Source of the DNA: Jezberella montanilacus
GTDB taxonomy: Bacteria > Pseudomonadota > Gammaproteobacteria > Burkholderiales > Burkholderiaceae_B
DNA length: 64,000 nucleotides
Assembly: GCF_003003055.1 (NCBI RefSeq)
Contig: NZ_PVTV01000015.1
Span: forward strand, 1 to 64,000
Direction: 5' to 3'
Numbering within the stretch: the stretch's first letter is position 1; each line of letters starts with the position of its first letter. A program made the translations under genes and the position numbers. The notes under the pieces are model-generated. The model made no database searches. It had not been told where the DNA came from and worked only from the letters and a program-made list of their open reading frames with translations. Positions 55,765 to 64,000 of the stretch are shown piece by piece.

Positions 55765-57588
55765 TTAAGAGCCGCTTGAACGAGACATCTTTTTACGCTC
55801 ATGCTCAGCCAAGTAACGCTTACGCAAACGAATACTCTTAGGCGTGACTTCGACCAACTCGTCATCATCAATGAACTCGACGGCGTATTCGAGATTCAAC
55901 TCAACAGGCGGCACCAAGCGCACCGCTTCATCAGTGCCAGAGGCACGAACGTTGGTCAGCTGCTTACCCTTGATCGGGTTAACAACCAAATCATTGTCAC
56001 GACTGTGGATACCGATGATCATGCCTTCGTATACTGGATCACCATGTGACACAAACATACGACCACGATCTTGCAGCTTCCAGATGGCGTAAGCAACTGC
56101 CTCACCATCGTCCTGGCTGATCAACACGCCATTACGACGTTCGCCCAAGAGACCATCTCTGACCGGACCATAGGCATCAAAGGTGTGGCTCATCAGACCG
56201 TTACCACGTGTCATTGTCATGAAATCGCCGTGAAAGCCGATCAGACCTCGAGCAGGCACACGATATTCAAGGCGTGTACGACCGCGTCCATCGCTCACCA
56301 TGTCGAGCAACTCAGCTTTACGACGACCAAGTTCTTCCATGACAGAACCTTGAGTATTGTCTTCTAAGTCGATACTCAGATTTTCGTACGGCTCAGTTTT
56401 GACACCGTCTTCTTCATGAAACACCACCCGTGGACGCGACACGGCCAGCTCATAGCCTTCGCGACGCATGGTTTCAACCAGAATAGTCAAGTGCAACTCG
56501 CCACGACCCGACACTTCAAACACGGTGTCATCATCTGTGTCACGAACGCGTAAAGCCATATTGGACTTTAACTCGCGATCAAGACGCTCGCGGATTTGAC
56601 GGCTAGTGACGAACTTTCCTTCCCGCCCTGCAAGTGGGCTGGTGTTCACCATGAAATTCATGGTTAACGTCGGTTCATCGATCTTGAGCAAAGGCAAAGC
56701 GTCAGGCGAGTCTGGTGAACAGATAGTTGTACTGATACCAATATCTTCAATGCCGTTAACCAGCACGATGTCACCAGCAATTGCTTCGTCTACGATCTCT
56801 CGCTCCAAGCCTTTGAATTTTAGGACTTGATTGATCCGACCTTTAAAGGGCACACCGTCAGGACCATCCAGACAAACCACTTCCATGCCGGACTTGATGC
56901 GACCACGACGGATACGACCAATACCGATCTTACCAACGTATGTGCTGTAATCAATCGAGGAGATTTGCAACTGTAACGGGGCATTTGGATCATCATCGCG
57001 CATGGGCACATGCTGAAGAATTGCGTCGAACAAAGGACGCATATCACCGTCACGAACATCTTCATTCAAACCGGCGAAGCCGTTCAAACCCGAGGCGAAT
57101 ACAACCGGGAAGTCCAACTGTTCTTCGGTTGCGCCCAGTTTGTCAAATAGTTCAAACGTTGCGTTGATGACGAAGTCGCAGCGTGCACCCGGCCGATCCA
57201 CTTTATTGACGACGACGATTGGCTTCAAACCGAGAGCCAGGGCTTTTTTGGTGACAAAACGCGTCTGAGGCATTGGGCCTTCAACCGCATCAACCAAAAG
57301 CAGAACGCCATCAACCATGGATAGCACACGCTCGACTTCTCCGCCGAAATCGGCGTGACCGGGGGTATCGACGATATTGATGTGGGTACCGTCATACTCA
57401 ACGGCACAGTTTTTTGACAGAATGGTGATGCCACGCTCTTTTTCAAGATCGTTGGAATCCATCACCCGTTCGGTCATTTTTTCGTTCGAACGGAAGGTGC
57501 CCGACTGGCGGAGCAACTGGTCGACCAATGTGGTTTTGCCGTGGTCAACGTGGGCAATAATGGCAACGTTACGCAATGCGCGTGACAT
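55765..57588 (-). CDS. typA: Ribosome-associated GTPase TypA/BipA
   Basis: Translational GTPase of the EF-G-like family, involved in large-subunit assembly and stress at low temperature. G1 [13 protein letters not shown] (12-24), G3 [13 protein letters not shown]4 NKVDRPGA, then domains II, III, V and the BipA-specific C-terminal domain ([14 protein letters not shown]). 607 residues, as in E. coli BipA. It follows truB after nine bases and is the last gene of the rimP operon, ended by the hairpin at 55722-55753. Confidence 0.97.
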   Translation of the reverse strand: MSRALRNVAIIAHVDHGKTTLVDQLLRQSGTFRSNEKMTERVMDSNDLEKERGITILSKNCAVEYDGTHINIVDTPGHADFGGEVERVLSMVDGVLLLVDAVEGPMPQTRFVTKKALALGLKPIVVVNKVDRPGARCDFVINATFELFDKLGATEEQLDFPVVFASGLNGFAGLNEDVRDGDMRPLFDAILQHVPMRDDDPNAPLQLQISSIDYSTYVGKIGIGRIRRGRIKSGMEVVCLDGPDGVPFKGRINQVLKFKGLEREIVDEAIAGDIVLVNGIEDIGISTTICSPDSPDALPLLKIDEPTLTMNFMVNTSPLAGREGKFVTSRQIRERLDRELKSNMALRVRDTDDDTVFEVSGRGELHLTILVETMRREGYELAVSRPRVVFHEEDGVKTEPYENLSIDLEDNTQGSVMEELGRRKAELLDMVSDGRGRTRLEYRVPARGLIGFHGDFMTMTRGNGLMSHTFDAYGPVRDGLLGERRNGVLISQDDGEAVAYAIWKLQDRGRMFVSHGDPVYEGMIIGIHSRDNDLVVNPIKGKQLTNVRASGTDEAVRLVPPVELNLEYAVEFIDDDELVEVTPKSIRLRKRYLAEHERKKMSRSSGS

Positions 57589-57597
57589 ACATATCCT

Positions 57598-58353
57598 TTA
57601 AGTAGTAACTGCGTTCTTGGCCGAAGGCAACAAACCTTCGGGTAATTCATTCATGGGCAACAGTACCTTTTCAGGCTCTGACATGGTCTGCAAGGGTTCA
57701 AGTTCTATCGCTTGATCCAGCGAAAAGGGCCCAACACGAGTCCTTCTCAATGCAGATAAGTGGCCGAAACAACCCAACTTTCGGCCAATATCTTGTGCCA
57801 AGGTTCTGATGTATGTGCCTTTGGTGCAAGACACCTCAATCATCGCGTGCTTGGGGCCGAAAGATAACAGATCGACATGACGAATCGTAATCTCTCTTGG
57901 TTCACGCTCTAAAACAATACCTTGGCGGGCATATTCATACAACGGCTTACCATCACGCTTTAATGCAGAAATCATCGGAGGAATCTGCAATTGAGTCCCC
58001 ACGAAAGTCTTGAGAACCTGTCGTAAATCGCTTTCAGACACCCCGTCAAACCCTTCACCCGCTTGCTCTAGCACAACACCAGTCAGATCACCCGAATCCG
58101 TTTCTTGACCGAACGCAAGAGTCGCCACATACGTTTTGTCAGCATTCAACATAGAGCCAGAGATCTTAGTCGCTTTACCTAAACAGCAAATCAACAGACC
58201 TGTTGCAAAAGGGTCAAGCGTACCCGTATGTCCTGCTTTCTGAGCATCAAGCGCTCGTTTCGCACGCTGTAAGGCATGATTACTCGATAAACCTACTGGC
58301 TTATCAAGTAATAAAACTCCGTCGAGCACGCGCCCACGTCGCTGCTTTGCCAT
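57598..58353 (-). CDS. truB: tRNA pseudouridine-55 synthase
   Basis: Makes pseudouridine at position 55 of the TPsiC loop. [15 protein letters not shown] near the start and the catalytic Asp in [14 protein letters not shown] (D47) are clear, as is [13 protein letters not shown] and the C-terminal PUA-like segment. I took ATG 58353; an in-frame TTG lies two codons earlier. It lies between rbfA and typA, the normal order. Confidence 0.95.
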   Translation of the reverse strand: MAKQRRGRVLDGVLLLDKPVGLSSNHALQRAKRALDAQKAGHTGTLDPFATGLLICCLGKATKISGSMLNADKTYVATLAFGQETDSGDLTGVVLEQAGEGFDGVSESDLRQVLKTFVGTQLQIPPMISALKRDGKPLYEYARQGIVLEREPREITIRHVDLLSFGPKHAMIEVSCTKGTYIRTLAQDIGRKLGCFGHLSALRRTRVGPFSLDQAIELEPLQTMSEPEKVLLPMNELPEGLLPSAKNAVTT

Positions 58354-58383
58354 CGTCAATATCCAGATTCAAGACGACAGCCC

Positions 58384-58785
58384 TTAAGGCTTGTCTTCAG
58401 GTTCGTCGGCTACACCAACGTAATGACCTGGCTCATTTGCCTGGTCGATGAGCTTAGACATTTCAATCCCGCGTTTCAACTGAGGATCATGGAAAAAACG
58501 CAAGGTCGGTACAGTGTGGATGTGCAGAAGTTTAAATAACTGAGAGTGAAGCCAACCTGCCTTTTCGTTCAACAAAGTCTCGGCCTGAGCAGGCTCTGCA
58601 CCTAAGACCGTAAAATAAACTTTAGCGTGGGCATAATCTGCTGTCAGATCCACCGAAGAAAGTGTAATTAACCCTGCCCGAGACATATCAATTTCGCGTT
58701 GAATAATCAACGCCAGATCTTTTTGGATCTGATCTGCGAGCCTGATGTTTCGGCCCGGGATGGATTTCTGCTTGTGTCGGTTCAT
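58384..58785 (-). CDS. rbfA: Ribosome-binding factor A
   Basis: KH-fold protein needed for 30S maturation at low temperature. The 133-residue product begins [20 protein letters not shown] and contains [20 protein letters not shown] and the C-terminal [20 protein letters not shown], which are conserved RbfA parts. Eight bases separate it from infB. Confidence 0.95.
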   Translation of the reverse strand: MNRHKQKSIPGRNIRLADQIQKDLALIIQREIDMSRAGLITLSSVDLTADYAHAKVYFTVLGAEPAQAETLLNEKAGWLHSQLFKLLHIHTVPTLRFFHDPQLKRGIEMSKLIDQANEPGHYVGVADEPEDKP

Positions 58786-58793
58786 GGTGAGGC

Positions 58794-61700
58794 TTAAAGA
58801 GAACGCGCCACTTCCTTGATCTCAAAGATTTCAAGTTGATCACCGACCTGAAGATCATTGTTACCGCGCAAGGTTACGCCGCAATCAAACCCAGACTTGA
58901 CTTCTCTGACATCGTCTTTGAAGCGACGCAAGGATTCCATCCAGCCTGTCCAGTGAACCACGTTATTGCGCAGCAAGCGTACTTGTGAATCGCGTCTGAC
59001 CAGGCCATCTGTCACCATGCAACCTGCGACGGTTCCGATACGCGAAATCGTGTAGACCTCGCGAACCTCGACCATGCCGATCACTTCTTCGCGTTTTTCA
59101 GGCGCAAGCATGCCCGACATTGCTGCCTTCACTTCGTCGACTGCATCATAAATAATGTTGTAGTAACGAATATCAACACCATTGGATTCGGCCAGCTTTT
59201 TGCTGCTGGCGTCAGCACGCACGTTAAAACCAATAATTACCGCACCAGAAGCAATAGCCAGGTTCACATCGCTTTCAGACACACCACCAACAGCAGCATG
59301 CACAACTTGTACGCGAACCTCTTCGGTTGAGAGTTTGACCAGTGATTGGACCAGCGCCTCTTGAGAACCTTGCACGTCAGTTTTGACGATAAGCGACAGA
59401 GTTTGTGCGCCTTCTTTGATGTTCTCAAACATCGATTCTAGTTTTGCAGCCTGCTGACGAGCCAATTTAACGTCGCGGAACTTACCCTGGCGGAACAAGG
59501 CGATTTCGCGTGCTTTGCGTTCATCCACCAAAACCATGATCTCATCACCTGCGGAAGGAACTTCCGTCAGACCTTGAATTTCAACCGGGATAGACGGGCC
59601 GGCGGTTTGAATGGGTTTACCATTTTCGTCAAGCATCGCACGAACGCGCCCATAAGCAGAACCTGCAAGCACCACGTCACCACGGTTCAGCGTACCGCTT
59701 TGAACAAGAATGGTCGCGACTGGGCCACGGCCCTTATCGAGACGCGCTTCAATCACGAGTCCCTTTGCCGGGGCATGAACCGCTGCTTTCAACTCAAGCA
59801 CTTCAGCTTGAAGCAGGACATTTTCTAAGAGCTCGTCAATGCCAATACCCGTTTTTGCGGAAACCGACACAAAGGGCACATCACCACCGTAGTCCTCAGG
59901 CACAACCTCTTCTACAACCAGTTCCTGTTTGACTCGATCCGGATTGGCTTCAGGCTTATCGATCTTGTTTACCGCAACAACCAGTGGTACACCGGCAGCC
60001 TTGGCATGATGAATAGCCTCTCGAGTTTGAGGCATCACCCCGTCATCTGCTGCCACAACCAGAATCACGATATCAGTCGCTTTGGCACCCCTGGCACGCA
60101 TGGCTGTGAACGCTTCGTGCCCTGGTGTATCCAGGAATGTCACCATGCCACGCTCTGTTTCAACGTGATAGGCACCAATATGCTGTGTAATACCACCTGC
60201 TTCGCCTGAAGCGACTTTGGCCCGACGGATATAGTCCAGCAATGAAGTCTTACCGTGATCAACGTGTCCCATGACAGTTACCACCGGCGCGCGAGGCATC
60301 AGCTCGGCATCTTCGTGCGGGGTGTCATCCAGGAACGCTTCTGGATCATCCAGTTTTGCCGCGATCGCTTTATGGCCGAGCTCTTCGACTACGATCATCG
60401 CGGTCTCTTGATCGAGTACTTGGTTGATGGTTACCATCTGACCCAGAGACATGAGGTGCTTGATGACTTCGCCTGCTTTCACTGACATTTTGTGAGCCAG
60501 ATCCGCAACGCTGATCGTCTCAGGCACATGAATTTCACGCGCGATGAATTCGACTGGGGCTGGTTCTTGGCGGTCCACTTGACTAGTATTGCCACGACCA
60601 CCTTTCTTACCACTTGATTTGCTCTTACCACCAGCGCGCCAGCCGTCCCGACCAGGAGCCGAGGGTGCATCACGTTTCTCGGGCGGCTTCTTGCCCCGTG
60701 AATCGTCGGACCAGGTTGAAGAAACTTCTCCGGACTTAATGACCTTCTTACCAGCTGCGTCGCTTGGCTTTTTGTCACCCGGTTTAGCAGGTGTCGCAGC
60801 AGGTTTATGCAAAGTACCGGACAGTGCTGCCGCATCAGGCTCTGCTACTTTTGCTGGCTTGCGCGAGCGATTCAGCATGTCACGCAGCGCAGCGGCTTCT
60901 GCTTCTGAGGCGCGCCGAGCTTCATCACGCACTGCCTCTGTTGCTACTTTTGGCGCTGGTGGCGCAACACCGCGGCCGCGAGTCGGCTTAATTGATTTAG
61001 GTGCTTCGTCCGCAGAGGACGTGGTGGTTGCAACGACCTCAGACTCGACGCCTGAGGACGTGGCATCCACGGTCTTAGCAAGAATCGCTTGTTTACCCGT
61101 CTCAGCAACAACTGGCTCAGTTACCCACTTTTCTAACGGTGCGTCGACGATAAACCCAGTCGATGACTGATCTTCAGCGTCAGTTAGTGGCGCAGCGGTC
61201 GTATCGGGGGCTGCAATGGTGACTATCGGCTCGATAACTGGAGTTAACTCGACTGGGGCGGCCTCAACAGCAGCCAAGGCTGGCGGAGCGACGTCGGGTT
61301 GTGCAGCGCTGACAACTGGCTCCACGACCAGTTGCTCAGCGGCAGCAAGCGGCTGAGTAATTTGCTTGTCCTCAGCCAAAGACTGTGCGGCATCGGCTTG
61401 ACCATCTTGAGTTTCTGGAGTCGTCAAAGGTACTGGTAAGTCACCGGCATGGGACGCTGGTGCTTCAATTTGCGACACATCGTTATCTTTGCCTGGTGTT
61501 GCGGCCACATCAGCTGTTTCAGCCGCATCGCGCTTGACGAAAACACGCTTTTTACGTACTTCGACTTGAATGGTACGGGACTTACCCGTTGCATCGGCTT
61601 GTCGGATTTCGGACGTCTGCCGACGCATAAGAGTAATTTTTTTGCCGTCAGTCGCACCATGAGACTTACGCAGGGATTCAAGCAACCTAGTCTTATCCGA

Positions 61701-61820
61701 ATCGGTGACCTTATCATCCACAGAGCCGAGATCGACGCCAGCTGAACGCAGCTGCTCAAGCAGCACATTAGCGGGCATTTTCAACTCAGTGGCGAACTGG
61801 GCAACTGTAATACTGGACAT
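58794..61820 (-). CDS. infB: Translation initiation factor IF-2
   Basis: GTPase that positions initiator tRNA on the 30S subunit. The 1008-residue form has an N-terminal IF2_N domain ([15 protein letters not shown]), a very long low-complexity linker (about 90-420, Ala/Pro/Glu/Lys-rich), a second IF2_N ([20 protein letters not shown]) and the core: G1 [12 protein letters not shown] near 520, G3 DTPGHEAF, G4 NKIDK. I set the start at ATG 61820; the frame opens 18 bases earlier. The linker differs in base pattern but I saw no break in frame. Confidence 0.97.
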   Translation of the reverse strand: MSSITVAQFATELKMPANVLLEQLRSAGVDLGSVDDKVTDSDKTRLLESLRKSHGATDGKKITLMRRQTSEIRQADATGKSRTIQVEVRKKRVFVKRDAAETADVAATPGKDNDVSQIEAPASHAGDLPVPLTTPETQDGQADAAQSLAEDKQITQPLAAAEQLVVEPVVSAAQPDVAPPALAAVEAAPVELTPVIEPIVTIAAPDTTAAPLTDAEDQSSTGFIVDAPLEKWVTEPVVAETGKQAILAKTVDATSSGVESEVVATTTSSADEAPKSIKPTRGRGVAPPAPKVATEAVRDEARRASEAEAAALRDMLNRSRKPAKVAEPDAAALSGTLHKPAATPAKPGDKKPSDAAGKKVIKSGEVSSTWSDDSRGKKPPEKRDAPSAPGRDGWRAGGKSKSSGKKGGRGNTSQVDRQEPAPVEFIAREIHVPETISVADLAHKMSVKAGEVIKHLMSLGQMVTINQVLDQETAMIVVEELGHKAIAAKLDDPEAFLDDTPHEDAELMPRAPVVTVMGHVDHGKTSLLDYIRRAKVASGEAGGITQHIGAYHVETERGMVTFLDTPGHEAFTAMRARGAKATDIVILVVAADDGVMPQTREAIHHAKAAGVPLVVAVNKIDKPEANPDRVKQELVVEEVVPEDYGGDVPFVSVSAKTGIGIDELLENVLLQAEVLELKAAVHAPAKGLVIEARLDKGRGPVATILVQSGTLNRGDVVLAGSAYGRVRAMLDENGKPIQTAGPSIPVEIQGLTEVPSAGDEIMVLVDERKAREIALFRQGKFRDVKLARQQAAKLESMFENIKEGAQTLSLIVKTDVQGSQEALVQSLVKLSTEEVRVQVVHAAVGGVSESDVNLAIASGAVIIGFNVRADASSKKLAESNGVDIRYYNIIYDAVDEVKAAMSGMLAPEKREEVIGMVEVREVYTISRIGTVAGCMVTDGLVRRDSQVRLLRNNVVHWTGWMESLRRFKDDVREVKSGFDCGVTLRGNNDLQVGDQLEIFEIKEVARSL

Positions 61821-61887
61821 TAGACTCTCTCTTCCCATTTACTGCATGACTGCATAAACTTAAATAATCACTCAGTACAACCGTGTT

Positions 61888-63360
61888 CTATTCGAACCAG
61901 TGTGCACGTGCCGCAATAATAAAATCACTGGCCGATTTCTCATCTAAGCCCGTTAATTCAGATAACTCATCAGTGGCCAGTTCGGCCAAGTCATCTCGAG
62001 TATGGATGCTGCCTTTCGCCAGTAACGCGGCCAGCTCAGGAGTCATCCCCTCGAGACTGAGCAAATCCTGAGCCGTTTCGACACGCTCTTCTTGCGCAAT
62101 GGCTTCGGTCAACAAAGCATTGCGTGCTCGGGTCCGCAATTCATTAATTGTGTCTTCATCGAAAGACTCAATCTCGAGCAATTCTTGCATTGGCACGTAA
62201 GCGATTTCTTCAAGACCGGTAAATCCTTCATCGATCAAGATATCGGCAACCTCTTCGTCCACATCCAGCCGGGTCATAAACGTCGAACGCAAATTAGCCC
62301 GTTCGACCTCTTGCCGATTTTGGCTTTCTTCAGGCGTCATAATGTTAATTTGCCAGCCAGTCAACTCGGACGCCAGACGGACGTTTTGACCTTTTGAGCC
62401 AATTGCCTTGGGTAGATTTTCTTCGTCAACCACCACATCCATGGCGTGACGATCTTCGTCGACCACAATCGACTCAACGTTGGCTGGTGCCAGCGCACCA
62501 ATCACGAATTGAGCTGGATCCTCAGACCACAACACAATATCGACTTGTTCGCCACCGAGTTCGTTACGAACTGCAGTGACACGCGAACCACGCATACCAA
62601 CACAAGTGCCAATCGGATCAATGCGCTTATCGTAAGCAACCACAGCAATTTTTGCACGCACACCAGGATCACGGGCGGCACCCTTGATCTCAAGCAAGCC
62701 CTGCTCGATCTCAGGCACTTCGTTTTCAAATAGTTGTTTGATAAATTCTGGCGCATTTCGCGACAAAATCACTTGCTGACCTCGTGCAGTCCGATCAACC
62801 TTAAAGACCCAGGCGCGCACTCGGTCGCCAACGCGCAAGTTTTCTTTCGGGATCATTTCGCTGCGAGGCAAACGAGCTTCGATTTTGCCTGTTTCGACGA
62901 TGGCATCGCCCTTGTCCATCCGCTTGATGGATCCGGAAATAATCAACTCGTTTCTGTCAAGAAAATCTGTCAGGACCTGTTCACGCTCTGCATCGCGAAT
63001 TCTTTGCAAGATTGCTTGCTTGGCAGCTTGTGCACCTATCCGACCAAATTCGATTGGCTCAAGCGGCTCTTCGATGTACTCACCGACTTCGATATCAGAC
63101 ACAACATCAAGCGCATCTGAGAGCATCTCTTCGCGATCAGGAGCCTGAAGACCAGCTTCATCGGGGACCACCAGCCAGCGTCGGAAGCCCTCATGATCGC
63201 CACTAAGGCGATCAACCGAGACGCGGATATCTGCGTCTTCTTTGAAACGTTTTTTCATGGCCGAGGCCAATGCCCCTTCCAGTGCATCAAAGACCACATC
63301 GCGCGTCACGTTTTTCTCGCGCGCTAAGGCATCAACCAACAGAAGAATTTCGCGACTCAT
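61888..63360 (-). CDS. nusA: Transcription elongation factor NusA
   Basis: RNA polymerase-binding protein for pausing, termination and rRNA antitermination. The N-terminal domain (about 1-125) is followed by S1 ([18 protein letters not shown]), two KH domains ([20 protein letters not shown] and [19 protein letters not shown]) and two C-terminal acidic helix-hairpin repeats ending in [18 protein letters not shown]. 490 residues, normal for proteobacteria with the two repeats. ATG overlaps the rimP stop as ATGA. The factor acts on boxA-containing rrn leaders like that at 1-246. Confidence 0.97.
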   Translation of the reverse strand: MSREILLLVDALAREKNVTRDVVFDALEGALASAMKKRFKEDADIRVSVDRLSGDHEGFRRWLVVPDEAGLQAPDREEMLSDALDVVSDIEVGEYIEEPLEPIEFGRIGAQAAKQAILQRIRDAEREQVLTDFLDRNELIISGSIKRMDKGDAIVETGKIEARLPRSEMIPKENLRVGDRVRAWVFKVDRTARGQQVILSRNAPEFIKQLFENEVPEIEQGLLEIKGAARDPGVRAKIAVVAYDKRIDPIGTCVGMRGSRVTAVRNELGGEQVDIVLWSEDPAQFVIGALAPANVESIVVDEDRHAMDVVVDEENLPKAIGSKGQNVRLASELTGWQINIMTPEESQNRQEVERANLRSTFMTRLDVDEEVADILIDEGFTGLEEIAYVPMQELLEIESFDEDTINELRTRARNALLTEAIAQEERVETAQDLLSLEGMTPELAALLAKGSIHTRDDLAELATDELSELTGLDEKSASDFIIAARAHWFE

Positions 63361-63866
63361 CGCTTTTTACCCTTGAAATCCAAAACCGGATCCAGCTTAG
63401 CGCGCTCAACGTCAGAAAACTTGAACACGACTCGCCGGACTTCGCCTTTTTTTGCTTCAAAATCGACGCCAAACTCGAGATCGGTTTGCCCGGCCTCAGT
63501 TTTGGCACCTACCTCACTTGCGTCAACGGCTGTCAACACAAGCAAACCAGAAAAAACCTTTTGATTGTCCACTGCTTCACGCAGCTTTACCTCAATCCTT
63601 TCGCCGACGAATCGCTGAAAGTCTGCGTGCGTGCGCAACGGCCTGTCCACCCCGGGCGATCCAACCTCAAGGCGGCGATAATCGATATTTTCGACCTCGT
63701 AGACACGCGACAAGTGTTTTGATACCTGCTCGCAATCTTCGATACGCACGCCTTCAACTCGGTCTATGGTGATACGCAATAGACCAAGTGCCGCCCGCTC
63801 GACGTCAACAAGTTCGACATCCATCGATGCAAGGGCCTGCTGAGATAAACTAAATAGATCCGCCAT
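63357..63866 (-). CDS. rimP: Ribosome maturation factor RimP
   Basis: Assembly factor for the 30S subunit, binding bS12/uS19 region. About 169 residues; conserved [29 protein letters not shown] with the GxDRPL motif and an SH3-like C-terminal domain. I placed the start at ATG 63866 ([12 protein letters not shown]); the frame extends to 63905 across the terminator-like hairpin, which argues for the shorter form. The only ribosome site is a weak GAG. First gene of the operon in this window. Confidence 0.93.
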   Translation of the reverse strand: MADLFSLSQQALASMDVELVDVERAALGLLRITIDRVEGVRIEDCEQVSKHLSRVYEVENIDYRRLEVGSPGVDRPLRTHADFQRFVGERIEVKLREAVDNQKVFSGLLVLTAVDASEVGAKTEAGQTDLEFGVDFEAKKGEVRRVVFKFSDVERAKLDPVLDFKGKKR

Positions 63867-63872
63867 CGACTC

Positions 63873-63897
63873 AAAAAAAAAGGGCTGAAAACAGCCC
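63873..63897 (-). terminator. Terminator-like hairpin immediately before rimP
   Basis: On the minus strand GGGCTG-TTTT-CAGCCC is followed by nine T (63881-63873), a strong intrinsic-terminator form, and the rimP ATG lies only six bases further. Either it ends the upstream gene (outside the window) or it acts as an attenuator of the rimP-nusA operon. Confidence 0.85.
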
Positions 63898-63914
63898 GAT
63901 TGCAAAAAACAAAT

Positions 63915-63938
63915 AAAAACCGAAGCGATTAAAGCTTC
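63915..63938 (-). terminator. Second, weaker hairpin with U-tract upstream of rimP
   Basis: GAAGC-N7-GCTTC followed by GGTTTTTATTTG on the minus strand. The stem is only five pairs, so it is a weaker terminator candidate than the one at 63873-63897; together they form a tandem. Confidence 0.5.
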
Positions 63939-63944
63939 AAGCTC

Positions 63945-63956
63945 ATTATCTTAGCA
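63945..63956 (-). promoter_or_regulatory. Candidate promoter of the rimP-nusA-infB operon
   Basis: The minus strand reads TGCTAAGATAAT: an extended -10 (TGC then TAAGAT, 63956-63948) overlapping a second GATAAT (63950-63945). No clear -35; a T-rich stretch (63973-63968) lies at about the right distance. A transcript would start at about 63940, directly before the tandem hairpins. Confidence 0.45.
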
Positions 63957-64000
63957 TATTTCCCAGCAAAAAATCTTGCCAGACCAATAAGTTACAGAAG

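Noticed and set aside
60589-61170. Plus-strand open frame of 193 codons
   Set aside because: It lies wholly antisense to the Ala/Pro-rich linker of infB; long antisense frames are expected from that codon bias, and no ribosome site or family motif was seen.
60900-61450. Repeat-like, low-complexity DNA
   Set aside because: It is the Ala/Val/Pro-rich linker of IF-2 and shows no regular repeat unit; not a CRISPR or tandem array.
1-64000. Mobile elements, defence islands, CRISPR arrays, prophage or a new multi-gene system
   Set aside because: All genes recognised are household or envelope genes in conserved order; no transposase, integrase, repeat array or cluster of unknown genes was seen.

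Overview
The window reads as ordinary chromosome of a Gram-negative betaproteobacterium, most likely order Burkholderiales and close to Alcaligenaceae/Bordetella. The reasons are priB between rpsF and rpsR, adjacent argA-yggX, the rimP-nusA-infB-rbfA-truB-typA series, hpnCDE, and a glycosyltransferase/deacetylase block next to dnaE. The genus assignment is inference; no database was searched. Base composition looks close to half G+C by eye. I see no phage, transposase, integron, CRISPR array, restriction or toxin-antitoxin system and no tRNA gene.

Layout. 1-457: leader and strong promoter of a 16S rRNA operon that runs leftward out of the window, divergent from rng (RNase G). 2068-15136: envelope block with a small unknown gene, msbA, a heptosyltransferase-type GT9, a YdcF-like protein, then a tightly packed leftward run behind dnaE of three GT4 enzymes, one GT2 and two polysaccharide deacetylases, probably building and trimming the LPS core. 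15217-24083: lpxO-like hydroxylase, hrpA, argA-yggX, phoU (behind a convincing Pho box), rpiA and a Kdo kinase. 24088-33118: FtsX-type permease, radA, an SDR, hpnCDE for squalene, and a CLC-F type fluoride antiporter. 33159-37056: alaC-hom-thrC operon. 37249-42017: Mth938-like protein, bcp, PIN-PhoH, pdxA, pbpG. 42068-45805: dnaB, a kinase-like protein, rplI-rpsR-priB-rpsF. 45973-49391: small secreted unknown, dxs, ispA, xseB. 49565-55742: Rieske oxygenase, htpX, ZIP transporter, polA, LOG protein. 55765-63866: typA, truB, rbfA, infB, nusA, rimP.

How genes fit together. dxs and ispA supply farnesyl diphosphate and hpnCDE turn it into squalene; no squalene-hopene cyclase is present here. msbA, the glycosyltransferase run, the lpxO-like gene and kdkA all concern lipid A and core. 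The two translation clusters each carry a leader with terminator-like hairpins.

I did not find a new multi-gene system. The most interesting signals are regulatory: a possible S6:S18-type leader with mutually exclusive hairpins before rpsF, tandem terminator-like hairpins directly in front of rimP, a terminator-like hairpin in front of the Rieske gene, the Pho box of phoU, and the polA/LOG gene pair whose start codons share the same CATG. Several genes use TTG starts, some inside TTGA overlaps. All functional names come from reading motifs and family knowledge.
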